This document shows, piece after piece, positions 1 through 8,740 of a stretch of 64,000 nucleotides of DNA. The stretch spans positions 868,001-932,000 of the forward strand of contig NZ_CP014845.1 of NCBI RefSeq assembly GCF_001598055.1. The letters run 5' to 3'. This DNA comes from Cupriavidus nantongensis. GTDB lineage: Bacteria; Pseudomonadota; Gammaproteobacteria; Burkholderiales; Burkholderiaceae. The notes under the pieces were generated by a model that made no database searches, had not been told where the DNA came from, and saw only the letters and a list, made by a program, of their open reading frames with translations. Position 1 is the first letter of the stretch. Every line of letters starts with the position of its first letter. The position numbers and the translations under genes are program-made.

Positions 1-2
1 GC

Positions 3-974
3 GGGCAGGGCATGGGCTCGCTCGCGGCGGGCGTGATCCACGAAGCGGTCGCGCGCGCCGACCTGAGCCTGTCGTATATCAACCTGCTGGCTTCGCTGAA
101 CGGGCAGATCCTGGCGCACCACGCGCGGCCCGAGATCGCCGGCCCGTGGCTGCAGCGCCTGACGCGCGGCGAAGCGCTGCTGGCGATCGCGCTGACCGAG
201 CCGCGCGGCGGCTCCGACGCCGCCAACCTGCGCCTGCGCATGGAACGCGACGGCGACGCCTATGTGCTGAACGGCGAGAAGACCTCGATCTCCGCCGCCG
301 ACCAGGCCGACGCCGCGGTGGTATTTGCGCGCAGCGGCCCGGTCGCGGCGGGCGCGCGCGGCGTGTCGGCGCTGCTGGTGCCGATGGACCTGCCGGGCAT
401 CACCCGCAACCGCTTCGACTGCCACGGCCAGCGTGCCATCGGGCGCGGCTCGATCTTTTTCGAGAACGTGCGCGTGCCGGCCAGCCACCTGCTGGGCCGG
501 GAAGGCGAGGGCTTCGTGCAGGTGATGCAGGGCTTCGATTTCTCGCGCGCGCTGATCGGGCTGCAGGTGCTGGCGGTGGCCCAGGCAGCGCTGGACGAGG
601 CCTGGACCTATGTGGCGGAACGCCAGGCCTTCGGCAAGCCGCTGGCGGCGTTCCAGGGCGTGTCGCATCCGCTGGCCGACTTCGAGACCCAGGTGCAGGG
701 CGCGCGGCTGCTGTGCCTGCAGACGCTGTGGCTGAAGGACCGCGGCCTGCCGCATACCGCCGAAGCGGCGATGTGCAAGTGGTGGGCCCCCAGGCTGGCG
801 TACGACGCGGTGCACCAGTGCCTGCTGTCGTTCGGGCACGGCGGCTACGACCGCGGCGTGATGGAGCAGCGCCTGCGCGACGTGCTCGGCTTCCAGATTG
901 GCGACGGCACCGCGCAGATCATGAAGACCATCATCGCGCGCACCCGCGCGGGGCGCGAGGCGGTACCGGCCTGA
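3..974 (+). CDS. aliB: Acyl-CoA dehydrogenase, 5' end cut by window edge (AliB-like)
   Basis: FAD-dependent acyl-CoA dehydrogenase. The frame is open to the left edge, so the Met at position 12 is probably internal; about 320 of the usual ~380 residues remain. Visible are the middle-domain motif LTEPRGGSDAAN, the segment GRGSIFFENVRVP and the C-terminal helical domain with RQAFGKPLAAFQG. Near the C-terminus the usual EGT, which carries the catalytic Glu in most family members, reads GDGT (Asp). The stop lies 49 bp before the CoA-ligase start, so the two are probably co-transcribed and act in sequence. By analogy with the Rhodopseudomonas ali pathway it would oxidise cyclohexanecarboxyl-CoA to the 1-ene; the family is clear, the substrate is inferred from the neighbour. 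Confidence 0.85.
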   Translation, partial: GQGMGSLAAGVIHEAVARADLSLSYINLLASLNGQILAHHARPEIAGPWLQRLTRGEALLAIALTEPRGGSDAANLRLRMERDGDAYVLNGEKTSISAADQADAAVVFARSGPVAAGARGVSALLVPMDLPGITRNRFDCHGQRAIGRGSIFFENVRVPASHLLGREGEGFVQVMQGFDFSRALIGLQVLAVAQAALDEAWTYVAERQAFGKPLAAFQGVSHPLADFETQVQGARLLCLQTLWLKDRGLPHTAEAAMCKWWAPRLAYDAVHQCLLSFGHGGYDRGVMEQRLRDVLGFQIGDGTAQIMKTIIARTRAGREAVPA

Positions 975-1023
975 GCCGCCGTCCGCGCCACGACTGGCAG
1001 CACACAACAACGAGGAGACCGCC

Positions 1024-2667
1024 TTGGATTTCGACGCCGTACTGATCGCGCCGCGCCGCGCCGCCAGCGTTGCCGCCGGGCACTGGCAGGACCGTACCAT
1101 CAACGACTATCTTGCCGCATGCGTGCGGGAGCGGCCCGACGCGACCGCGCTGACGGCGCTCAGCATCGACCGTCAACACGTGACGCGCTTCACCTGGCGG
1201 GAGCTGGCGCGCATGGCCGATCGCGTGGCGCTGGGGCTTTCCCGCCTCGGCATCGTTGCCGGCGACGTGGTCTCATGCCAGCTGCCCAACGGCTGGCACC
1301 TGAGCGTGCTGTACCTGGCCTGCGCGCGGCTGGGCGCGGTGCTCAACCCGGTCATGCCGATCTTCCGCGAGCGCGAGCTGTCGTTCATGCTGGCGCACGC
1401 GCAAAGCAAGGTGGTGGTGGTGCCGAAGGCGTTCCGCGGCTTCGATCATGCGCAGATGCTGCGGGGTTTGCGCGATGTGCTGCCCGCGCTGCGCCATGTC
1501 GTGGTGGTCGATGGCGATGGCGACGACAGCTTCGAGGCGCTGCTGAGCGGCCCGCACTGGGAAGACGACGCCGATGCCGCCGCCGTCCTGCTGCGCAGCC
1601 GGCCCGGTCCGGATGACGTCACGCAGCTGATCTACACCTCCGGTACCACCGGCGAACCCAAGGGCGTGATGCATACCGCCAACACGCTGTTCTCCAACAT
1701 CGTCGCCTATGCCGGCCGCTTGCATCTCACCGGCGACGACGTGGTGCTGATGGCCTCGCCGATGGCGCACCAGACTGGCTTCATGTATGGCCTGATGATG
1801 CCGGTGATGCTGGGCGCGCATGCGGTGCTGCAGGACATCTGGGATCCCGCGCGCGCCTCAGCACTGATCCGCGACGAGGGCGTGACCTTTACCATGGGTT
1901 CCACGCCATTCCTGACCGACCTGGCGCGCGTGGTGGCCGAGTCCGGCGTGCCGGTGCCGAGCCTGCGGATCTTCCTGTGCGCGGGCGCGCCGATTCCCGG
2001 CACGCTGGTCGAGCACGCACGGCAGGCGCTGGGCGCGCAGATCGTGTCGGCATGGGGCATGACCGAGAACGGCGCGGTCACCACCACGCTGCCCGAGGAC
2101 AGCGACGAGCGCGCATCGACCACCGACGGCCGCCCGCTGCCCGGCGTGGAGATCCGCGTGGTCGACGGCACCGACGCGGACGTGCCCGTGGGCGCGACCG
2201 GCCGGCTGCTGGTGCGCGCGTGCTCCAACTTCGGCGGTTACCTGAAGCGCCCGCACCTGAACGGCACCGATGCCGACGGCTGGTTCGACACCGGCGACCT
2301 GGCCCGGCTGGACGCGGACGGTTACCTGCGCATCGCCGGCCGCAGCAAGGACGTGATCATCCGTGGCGGCGAGAACATTCCCGTGCTGGAAGTCGAGACC
2401 CTGCTGTACCGACATCCCGCGGTGGCGCAGGTGGCGATCGTGGCCTATCCCGATGCGCGCCTCGGCGAGCGTGCGTGCGCGTTCGTCGTGCCACGGGCCG
2501 GGCAGTCCATCGACCTGGCCGGCATGGTCGACTGGCTCAGACAGCAGAAGATGGCGCTGCAATACATTCCCGAGAGACTCGTGGTGCGGGATGCGCTGCC
2601 GGCCACGCCCGCCGGCAAGATCCAGAAGTTCCGGTTGCGCGAGATGCTGCTGGGCGATGCGGGCTGA
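1024..2667 (+). CDS. aliA: AMP-forming acyl-CoA ligase, cyclohexanecarboxylate-CoA ligase type
   Basis: ANL-superfamily ligase of 547 residues, full length. It activates a carboxylic acid to the acyl-AMP and then the CoA thioester. Visible motifs: P-loop YTSGTTGEPKGVMH, the A5-type segment SAWGMTENG, the GWFDTGD motif, the hinge GRSKDVIIRGGENI, and the C-terminal catalytic Lys in TPAGKIQKFR. The start is a TTG at 1024, supported by GAGGAGA about seven bases upstream. The N-terminal half resembles AliA/BadA-type cyclic-acid ligases, and pairing with the dehydrogenase upstream supports cyclohexanecarboxylate or a related alicyclic acid. A medium-chain fatty acid ligase remains possible. Confidence 0.85.
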   Translation: MDFDAVLIAPRRAASVAAGHWQDRTINDYLAACVRERPDATALTALSIDRQHVTRFTWRELARMADRVALGLSRLGIVAGDVVSCQLPNGWHLSVLYLACARLGAVLNPVMPIFRERELSFMLAHAQSKVVVVPKAFRGFDHAQMLRGLRDVLPALRHVVVVDGDGDDSFEALLSGPHWEDDADAAAVLLRSRPGPDDVTQLIYTSGTTGEPKGVMHTANTLFSNIVAYAGRLHLTGDDVVLMASPMAHQTGFMYGLMMPVMLGAHAVLQDIWDPARASALIRDEGVTFTMGSTPFLTDLARVVAESGVPVPSLRIFLCAGAPIPGTLVEHARQALGAQIVSAWGMTENGAVTTTLPEDSDERASTTDGRPLPGVEIRVVDGTDADVPVGATGRLLVRACSNFGGYLKRPHLNGTDADGWFDTGDLARLDADGYLRIAGRSKDVIIRGGENIPVLEVETLLYRHPAVAQVAIVAYPDARLGERACAFVVPRAGQSIDLAGMVDWLRQQKMALQYIPERLVVRDALPATPAGKIQKFRLREMLLGDAG

Positions 2668-2843
2668 CGCTGCGCCGGCCGGTGGCCGGCGCGCGGGGGC
2701 AAAGTCAGGGACGTTTTGCCAAGGCTGATTGCGCAATTAACCGCCATGAACGCTTTCCGTCCGCCCCCGCGCTGACGCGCCAGGCGAGCAAGGGTTTGCC
2801 AGCGGATGGCCGATGGGGCGGTGGGTCGAGGCAGTGGCTCGGG

Positions 2844-3176
2844 TCAGCGGCCAGCGCCGGTATAGCCGTGGCTGCGCGGGCCCAGCCAGCGCCATAGCCG
2901 CTGTCGCCATGCGTCGCGTACCGGGCCGGGCGCTGCCTTGCAGCGGGTGACATGCAAAGAGGCGGCGGTGATCGCATACAGCTCGACATGGCCGGCGTCG
3001 GACAAGGTAAAGCACTCGCTTGCCGTCAGCGCCGTGTCCTTCGGATCGCCATCGCGGATCAGCCACAGCTCGCCAGCGGTGCAGCGCACCGCCACCCGTT
3101 CGCCGGGCCCGGCGACCAGCCGCAGCGAGCTGCGGGCGGGCAGGGTGGCGGTCATATCGTTGCTTGCCAGGTACAT
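2844..3176 (-). CDS. DUF2917 family protein
   Basis: Small soluble protein of 110 residues, no signal peptide. It has the DUF2917 pattern: a short beta-rich domain (residues ~10-75) with alternating hydrophobic strands around GERVAVRCTAGELWLIRDGDPKD, then a basic tail rich in Arg and Trp. Function is unknown. The ATG is preceded by a strong AGGAGA. It begins 14 bp after the hydrolase stop, so it is the second gene of the hydrolase operon. A second DUF2917 gene lies at 44332-44619. Confidence 0.7.
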   Translation of the reverse strand: MYLASNDMTATLPARSSLRLVAGPGERVAVRCTAGELWLIRDGDPKDTALTASECFTLSDAGHVELYAITAASLHVTRCKAAPGPVRDAWRQRLWRWLGPRSHGYTGAGR

Positions 3177-3190
3177 GATGGTCTCCTGGT

Positions 3191-4207
3191 TCAGGCCAAG
3201 GCCAGGCCAGCGGATACCGGCACCGGGCGCGGCCCGGAGGGCGGCCGGATGAATTCGGCGATGCGCTGGATCACCGCGGGATCGCGCAGGATGCGGCGAT
3301 GGCCGAGGCCGGTGGTGGTCTCCAGCCGTGCGCCCGGCCAGGCGCCGGCGATGGCCGCGCCGTCTTCCCAGCGCACCTCCTTGTCGTCGCGGTCATGGAT
3401 CACCAGCGTCGGCGGCACCGGGCGGTCGCGGCCCAGGTCCGGCACGTTGAAGGCCGACCACGGCATGCCCAGCCAGCGTTCGCTGTGGCGCTGCATGCGG
3501 GCCAGCACCGCCGGCGCCACGCCCAGCTGCCACGCCAGCGCGGCGCATGCCGCGCGCATGTCGGCGGGCGCGCCCAGCAGCACTGCGGCGCGCGCTGGCA
3601 GGCCTTCGCGCAGCGCCAGCGCCGCGGCCGCGCCGCCGAGCGAATGCGCCACCACGGCGTGGACCGGGCCGGCATGCCACGCTGCCGCCAGCAGCGAGCG
3701 CGACATCTCCAGCACCGACGTCTGAGCGGCGCCGCGTGTGCCGGCATCGGAGGCGCCGTGCGACAGCGCATCGAAGGCGACCACCCGCATGCCCGCCGCC
3801 AGCAGGCCGTCGATCACCGCATGCCACTGGCCCGCATGGCCGCCCCACCCATGGGCGAGCAGCACCACCGGCCCGGCGCTGCCCCAGCGGTAGACCCGCA
3901 CGCGCCGGCTGGGCCCATGGCCGGTCACCAGGGCCCAGTCAGCGCGCGCGCCGTCCAGCGCGTGCCGGGCGGCCGAGGTGAGGGCGGCGCGCGGCGGGCA
4001 GAACCACAGGCGCTCGAGCCGGCGTGCCGTCGCCGCGGGCATCAGCATGCTGCCGGCTTGCCAGCGCAAGCGCTGCAAGCCCATCAGGGCACGCTGCAAG
4101 GTGCCGTCGCGGCTGGCCGGGGACGACGCATCTGTGCTGCGAAAGGCTGCCGCCGCCACAGCGGAAGAGGGGGAAACCGGGGAAGGAGAAGAGACTGCTT
4201 GCGTCAC
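3191..4207 (-). CDS. Alpha/beta hydrolase
   Basis: Predicted serine hydrolase of about 338 residues, cytoplasmic. The alpha/beta-hydrolase fold starts near residue 95; the oxyanion region is LLAHGWGGH, the nucleophile elbow AHSLGGA (Ser), the acid probably in IHDRDDKEV, and the catalytic His in GLGHRRIL. The first ~60 residues are Ala/Ser/Pro-rich and look disordered. The start is not an ATG: GTG at 4207 is chosen because GGAGG lies eight bases upstream; in-frame TTG 4222 and GTG 4216 are alternatives. A palindrome matching the one before tetR lies about 80 bp upstream, so control by the neighbouring TetR protein is likely. Substrate unknown; esterase/lipase activity is the family default. 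Confidence 0.8.
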   Translation of the reverse strand: MTQAVSSPSPVSPSSAVAAAAFRSTDASSPASRDGTLQRALMGLQRLRWQAGSMLMPAATARRLERLWFCPPRAALTSAARHALDGARADWALVTGHGPSRRVRVYRWGSAGPVVLLAHGWGGHAGQWHAVIDGLLAAGMRVVAFDALSHGASDAGTRGAAQTSVLEMSRSLLAAAWHAGPVHAVVAHSLGGAAAALALREGLPARAAVLLGAPADMRAACAALAWQLGVAPAVLARMQRHSERWLGMPWSAFNVPDLGRDRPVPPTLVIHDRDDKEVRWEDGAAIAGAWPGARLETTTGLGHRRILRDPAVIQRIAEFIRPPSGPRPVPVSAGLALA

Positions 4208-4285
4208 GACCTGCACCTCCAATGGATTCTGGATTGCGCGGCGTCATTGGAACCGGGCTGGCCGGAGGCGTCTCGCGCTTTCTAA

Positions 4286-4304
4286 AAGACCGACCAGTCG
4301 TGCT
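4286..4304 (-). promoter_or_regulatory. Putative TetR operator upstream of the hydrolase
   Basis: Read on the minus strand this is AGCACGACTGGTCGGTCTT, matching the site at 5002-5020 at all but two or three positions. It sits about 80 bp upstream of the hydrolase start. The match to the site at the tetR promoter is the evidence; binding is inferred. Confidence 0.6.
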
Positions 4305-4374
4305 TTTTTCGGTACAAAAAAAAGCCCGCCGGAGCGGTGTGCTGCCCGCCGGCGGGATAGCGCCGGCGCCGATT

Positions 4375-4989
4375 TCATGTGCTCGCGGGATGCGCCGCGT
4401 CCGCCGCGGCGCGCGCGACCAGGGCCGCAAAGGCGTGCCGCGCCATCGCTTCCGCATCCTGCCGCCCCAGCAGCTTGAACGACTGCTGGAACGCCATGCC
4501 GATGCCGGACAGCTCGAAGGCGAACTGGCGCGGGTCGACGTGCGGCCCGAACTGGCCTTCGTCGATGGCGTCCCCGACCACCCGCGCGATGGTGCTGTGC
4601 CAGTCCTTCAGCGACTGCACCACCAGGTCGCGGATCGAGCCGGGGCGGTCGCGATACTCCTGCCCCAGCGCGGTAAACAGGCACCGCCCCTGCGTCACCG
4701 TGCCGCCCAGCCATTCCAGGTAGCCCTCGAACAGCGCCTGCAGCCGCGGCATGCCGCGCGGCTGGCGCATCGCCGGCCGGATCACGATGTCGCCGAAACG
4801 CTCCACCGCCAGGTCCAGCACCGCCTGTTGCAGCATCTCCTTGGACTTGAAGTGCGCGTACAGGCCGCTCTTGGACATATTGGTGTCGGCCGCCAGCGTC
4901 GCCAGCGACAACTGCTCGAAGCCAACCTTGGCGGCGGCGTCCAGCGCCTGCTCGATGATGGCTTTGCGGGTGAGGTGTCCTTTCTGCAT
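4375..4989 (-). CDS. TetR/AcrR family transcriptional regulator
   Basis: Repressor-type regulator of 204 residues. The N-terminal helix-turn-helix is at residues ~8-50 (LATLAADTNMSKSGLYAHFKSKEML); the C-terminal ~150 residues form the variable ligand-binding and dimerisation domain, with Trp/Phe/Leu-rich helices. The start ATG at 4989 gives the usual family length; longer upstream starts would add residues across the palindrome at 5002-5020. That palindrome lies only 13 bp before the start codon, which suggests autorepression, and a near-identical copy lies before the hydrolase operon. The ligand is unknown. Confidence 0.85.
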   Translation of the reverse strand: MQKGHLTRKAIIEQALDAAAKVGFEQLSLATLAADTNMSKSGLYAHFKSKEMLQQAVLDLAVERFGDIVIRPAMRQPRGMPRLQALFEGYLEWLGGTVTQGRCLFTALGQEYRDRPGSIRDLVVQSLKDWHSTIARVVGDAIDEGQFGPHVDPRQFAFELSGIGMAFQQSFKLLGRQDAEAMARHAFAALVARAAADAAHPAST

Positions 4990-5001
4990 GCAACGAAGAA
5001 T

Positions 5002-5020
5002 AGCACGACCGGTCGGTTTG
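5002..5020 (-). promoter_or_regulatory. Putative TetR autoregulatory operator
   Basis: Contains the perfect 10-bp palindrome CGACCGGTCG inside AGCACGACCGGTCGGTTTG, immediately upstream of the tetR start. Its near copy at 4286-4304 makes a regulator-specific site likely. Inference, not tested. Confidence 0.6.
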
Positions 5021-5326
5021 TCAACGAAACCGGATGCATGGTAGTTGCCCCGACTTGCGTTGTTGTGCTCGCGAGGCCATAACGTCATACAGCTATGCAT
5101 GTGACGTCAACGCAAATTCCGAGGGCCCGTTACTGTCTGGGCGGCGCGAAGGCGTTGTGCTCTGTCCGACGCCTGGACGGGCGCCTTCCGGTTGATGCCG
5201 GCGCAAGATGAGGGGCCAGCAAGAAATCTGCACAAAGTGTTTCGGCGGTTACATACGGAACGCTTTGCGTGCTCTATACTCGAATGCACGTCCGCGCACT
5301 TTTTTCACTGGTGACTGGAGACCGAC
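5021..5326. other. Intergenic region between tetR and the XRE gene
   Basis: About 300 bp with no coding signal. It holds an inverted repeat ACGTCA-N14-TGACGT (5082-5087 and 5102-5107) and a -10-like TATACT at 5275-5280 about 50 bp before the XRE start, without a convincing -35. No RNA gene or terminator seen. Confidence 0.4.
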
Positions 5327-5710
5327 ATGAACAGTACAGCCGTGCCGAGAGGCGCTAGCGAACCGTTCCGGCAACTGCGGGCGCTGCGCCGCGCGCGCAA
5401 GCTCAAGCAGGAGGACGTTGCCCGCAAGGCGGGCATTTCCCGGGAGGCTTACCTCCGGGCAGAATCAGGCCAGGCCGACCCCCGCATGTCGACCTTCCTG
5501 GCGGCCTGCGAGGCGCTGGGCCTGGAAGTCGTGCTGGCGCCGCAGCACCTTGCCGCCGACGTCAACGCTTTCATTGCCAGCCGCAACGGTGGCGTGACCG
5601 CTGCCTCGATGGCCGGCCAGCCCGCCGGCGCCGCACCGGCCCCGGCCGCGACCCCGGCCTCCGGCGGCGGTTTCGGCCCCGGCACCGGCGAGGGCCACAA
5701 ACCGGTCTGA
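5327..5710 (+). CDS. XRE-family helix-turn-helix protein
   Basis: Small DNA-binding protein of 127 residues. Residues ~13-70 are a Cro/C1-type HTH (FRQLRALRRARKLKQEDVAR, then ISREAYLRAESGQADPRMST). Residues ~85-127 are a low-complexity tail of Ala, Pro and Gly that is probably disordered. It has no toxin-like partner next to it. It lies ~400 bp upstream of hmgA on the same strand, but no link to homogentisate metabolism is visible. Target unknown. Confidence 0.8.
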   Translation: MNSTAVPRGASEPFRQLRALRRARKLKQEDVARKAGISREAYLRAESGQADPRMSTFLAACEALGLEVVLAPQHLAADVNAFIASRNGGVTAASMAGQPAGAAPAPAATPASGGGFGPGTGEGHKPV

Positions 5711-6003
5711 CCCGCCTTCTGCCTGGCTGGCCGCATGCTTGATGCGGGCCGGTCCGGCAGCGGGCCTCCAGGCCACCCTCCGCAAGCGGCGCGTGCCCTC
5801 CGGCGCGCGCCGAGCCGCTTTTGTCCCGAGAGCCGTTTCCGGCACCGGACAGCCATGACGCCGCAGGCCTGACTGCCTGAGCCGGCGCTTTCAAGCCTTC
5901 CTGTCTTGCTGGCTCTCGCGCCCGCAAGCGGCATCCTCCCAATTTCCCGGTTCGCCAGCTACAACTGCAAGAGCGCCGTGTGCTGCCCGCGCGCATCCTC
6001 GGT
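5711..6003. other. Non-coding spacer before the hmgA promoter
   Basis: About 290 bp without a supported gene on either strand; frames here lack start signals and family features. No hairpin followed by a T-tract is obvious after the XRE gene. The hmgA promoter follows at 6004. Confidence 0.4.
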
Positions 6004-6061
6004 TTGACACGTCCGGTTCCGATAATTACGATATGGTAAATTCATTCCACAATACGTAATT
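6004..6061 (+). promoter_or_regulatory. Putative hmgA promoter and inverted repeat
   Basis: TTGACA at 6004-6009 and TACGAT at 6027-6032 are spaced 17 bp, a good sigma-70 pair. An inverted repeat overlaps and follows it: AATTACG (6024-6030) and CGTAATT (6055-6061), 24 bp apart. It could be an operator for a homogentisate-responsive regulator; no hmgR gene is adjacent. Confidence 0.5.
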
Positions 6062-6118
6062 CAAGCGCCGTGCGGCCAGCACTGCGCTGATGGACCCACC
6101 CGGAGACGCAACAACACC

Positions 6119-7438
6119 ATGGACCTCACGCATACCCAGCTTGCCGAGCGCGGCTATATGTCCGGCTTCGCCAACGAATTCGCCACCGAGGCCCTGCCCG
6201 GCGCGCTGCCGGTGGGTCAGAACTCGCCCCAGCGCGCGCCCTATGGCTTGTATGCCGAACAGTTGTCGGGCACGGCGTTCACGGCGCCGCGCGCGCACAA
6301 CCGCCGCTCGTGGCTGTACCGCATCCGCCCGGCGGCGCTGCACAAGCCGTTCACGCTGATCGGACAGTCGCGCTTCCTGAGCCGCTTCGACCAGGTGCCG
6401 CCGTCGCCGAACCAGATGCGCTGGAGCCCGCCGGCAATGCCGTCGGTGCCGACCGACTTTGTCGACGGCATCGTCACCATGGCCGGCAACGGCGGCCCGG
6501 AAGCGATGACCGGCTGCGGCATCCACCTGTACCTGGCCAACCGCTCGATGCATGATCGCTTCTTCTACAACGCCGACGGCGAGATGCTGATCGTGCCGCA
6601 GCAGGGCAGGCTGCTGATGGTGACCGAACTCGGCCGCCTGGAAGTCGAGCCGCACGAGATCGTGGTGGTCCCGCGCGGCGTGCGTTTCCGCGTGGAGCTG
6701 CCCGACGGCGAGGCGCGCGGCTATATCTGCGAGAACTACGGCGCGCTGTTCAAGCTGCCCGACCTGGGCGTGATCGGCTCGAACGGCCTGGCCAATCCAC
6801 GCGACTTCCTGACACCGGTGGCCAGCTACGAAGACCGCGAAGGCGCATTCGAGCTGGTGGCCAAGTTCCAGGGCAACCTGTGGCGCGCCGACATCGGCCA
6901 CTCGCCGCTCGACGTGGTGGCCTGGCATGGCAACTACGCGCCGTACAAGTACGACCTGCGCCGCTTCAACACCATCGGCTCGATCAGCTACGACCATCCG
7001 GATCCGTCGATCTTCCTGGTGCTGCAGTCGCCGTCGGATACGCCGGGCGTCGACACCATCGACTTCGTCATCTTCGGGCCGCGCTGGCTGGCCATGCAGG
7101 ATTCGTTCCGCCCGCCCTGGTTCCACCGCAATATCGCCAGCGAGTTCATGGGCCTGATCTCGGGCGTCTATGACGCCAAGGCCGAAGGCTTCGCGCCCGG
7201 CGGCGCCAGCCTGCACAACTGCATGAGCGGCCACGGCCCGGATGCGGAAACGTTCGAGAAGGCCAGCGTGGCCGATACCTCGACGCCCCACCATATCGAA
7301 AACACCATGGCGTTCATGTTCGAAACGCCGGGCGTGATCCGCCCGACGCCGTACGCGGCGCAATCGGCGTCGCTGCAGCAGGAGTACTACACCTGCTGGC
7401 AGGGCCTGAAGAAGCATTTCAACCCGAACGTCCGCTAA
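6119..7438 (+). CDS. hmgA: Homogentisate 1,2-dioxygenase
   Basis: Fe(II) ring-cleavage dioxygenase of 439 residues, the normal length. It opens homogentisate to maleylacetoacetate in tyrosine/phenylalanine breakdown, in the cytoplasm. The N-terminal signature [19 protein letters not shown] is clear. The metal ligands can be placed by homology with the human enzyme: His336 and Glu342 in [12 protein letters not shown], and His372 in [11 protein letters not shown]. The ATG at 6119 follows GGAGAC. fahA starts 15 bp after the stop. The middle enzyme of the route, maleylacetoacetate isomerase, is not in this window. Confidence 0.97.
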   Translation: MDLTHTQLAERGYMSGFANEFATEALPGALPVGQNSPQRAPYGLYAEQLSGTAFTAPRAHNRRSWLYRIRPAALHKPFTLIGQSRFLSRFDQVPPSPNQMRWSPPAMPSVPTDFVDGIVTMAGNGGPEAMTGCGIHLYLANRSMHDRFFYNADGEMLIVPQQGRLLMVTELGRLEVEPHEIVVVPRGVRFRVELPDGEARGYICENYGALFKLPDLGVIGSNGLANPRDFLTPVASYEDREGAFELVAKFQGNLWRADIGHSPLDVVAWHGNYAPYKYDLRRFNTIGSISYDHPDPSIFLVLQSPSDTPGVDTIDFVIFGPRWLAMQDSFRPPWFHRNIASEFMGLISGVYDAKAEGFAPGGASLHNCMSGHGPDAETFEKASVADTSTPHHIENTMAFMFETPGVIRPTPYAAQSASLQQEYYTCWQGLKKHFNPNVR

Positions 7439-7453
7439 ATCCCGGAGCACCCG

Positions 7454-8716
7454 ATGACCGCCCCCCAAACCAGCTGGATCGACAGCGCCAACGACGGCAA
7501 CACCCATTTTTCGCTGCAAAACCTGCCCTACGGCGTGTTTTCCACCAAAGGCCAGGCGCCCCGTGCCGGCGTTGCCATCGGCGACCAAATCCTGGACCTC
7601 GATGCGCTGGACCAGGCCGGCCTGCTGCCTGAAGCGGCCCGGGGCACCTTTGCCGCGGCCAGTCTCAATCGCTTCATCGCGCTGGGCCAGCCGGTCTGGA
7701 GCGAAACGCGCCGGCGCCTGACGGCGCTGCTGTCCGGCGCGGACGCCGCGTTGCGCGACAACGCCGCCTTGCGCGACCGGGCGCTGGTGCCGATGTCGGC
7801 GGCGACGCTGCACCTGCCGGTCGAGATCCCTGGCTACACGGATTTCTATTCGTCGAAGGAGCACGCCACCAACGTCGGCCGCATGTTCCGCGATCCGGAC
7901 AATGCGCTGCTGCCGAACTGGCTGGAAATCCCGATCGGCTACAACGGCCGCGCCAGCTCGGTGGTGGTGAGCGGCACGCCGCTGCATCGTCCCAATGGCC
8001 AGATCAAGCTGCCGAACGAGGCGCGTCCGGTCTTCAGCGCCTGCCGCAAGCTGGATTTCGAGCTGGAGATGGGCTTTATCGTCGGCAAGCCCTCGGCGCT
8101 GGGCGAGCCTGTCAGCACCGCCGACGCGCCGGCGCATATGTTCGGCATGGTGCTGCTCAACGACTGGAGCGCGCGCGATATCCAGCAATGGGAATACGTG
8201 CCGCTGGGTCCGTTCAACAGCAAGGGCTTCGGCACCTCGATCTCGCCGTGGGTGGTCACCATGGAAGCGCTCGAGCCGTTCCGCCGCGACAATCCCGTGC
8301 AGTCGCCCGAGCCGCTGCCCTACCTGCAGCAACAGGGCAAGAACGCCTACGACATCGCGCTGGAAGTCGCACTGCAGCCCGAAGGCGCGGCGGCGCCCAG
8401 CACCATCTGCCGCACCAACTTCAAGGCGATGTACTGGACCATGGCGCAGCAGCTGGCGCACCACACCGTGTCGGGCTGCAACGTGCGCGTGGGCGACCTG
8501 ATGGGTTCGGGCACGATCAGCGGCACCACGCCGGACTCTTACGGCAGCCTGCTCGAGCTGACCCGCAACGGCGCCGAGCCGCTGACGCTGGCCGACGGCA
8601 GCCAGCGCAGCTTCCTGCAGGACGGCGACGACGTGATCATGACCGGCTACTGCCAGGGCGATGGCTATCGCGTCGGCTTCGGTACGGTGTCGGGCAAGAT
8701 CCTGCCGGCGCGTTGA
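7454..8716 (+). CDS. fahA: Fumarylacetoacetase
   Basis: Hydrolyses fumarylacetoacetate to fumarate and acetoacetate, the last step of tyrosine/homogentisate degradation. 420 residues, full length. Residues matching the mouse active site are present: Asp130 and His137 in TDFYSSKEHATNVG, Glu203 and Glu205 in DFELEMGFIVG, and Asp237 in LLNDWSARDIQ, followed by the FNSKGFGTSISPWVV signature. The N-terminal ~115 residues form the small SH3-like domain. Start ATG follows CCCGGAGC. It is the second gene of the hmgA operon; convergent with the dehydratase gene 24 bp downstream. Confidence 0.97.
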   Translation: MTAPQTSWIDSANDGNTHFSLQNLPYGVFSTKGQAPRAGVAIGDQILDLDALDQAGLLPEAARGTFAAASLNRFIALGQPVWSETRRRLTALLSGADAALRDNAALRDRALVPMSAATLHLPVEIPGYTDFYSSKEHATNVGRMFRDPDNALLPNWLEIPIGYNGRASSVVVSGTPLHRPNGQIKLPNEARPVFSACRKLDFELEMGFIVGKPSALGEPVSTADAPAHMFGMVLLNDWSARDIQQWEYVPLGPFNSKGFGTSISPWVVTMEALEPFRRDNPVQSPEPLPYLQQQGKNAYDIALEVALQPEGAAAPSTICRTNFKAMYWTMAQQLAHHTVSGCNVRVGDLMGSGTISGTTPDSYGSLLELTRNGAEPLTLADGSQRSFLQDGDDVIMTGYCQGDGYRVGFGTVSGKILPAR

Positions 8717-8740
8717 AGCAAGGGCGCTGGCCGGCAGGTT

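Noticed and set aside
6026..8464. Long minus-strand frame opposite hmgA and fahA
   Set aside because: Composition (Arg, Gln, His, Ala) is that of an antisense shadow in high-GC DNA; hmgA and fahA have all catalytic residues.
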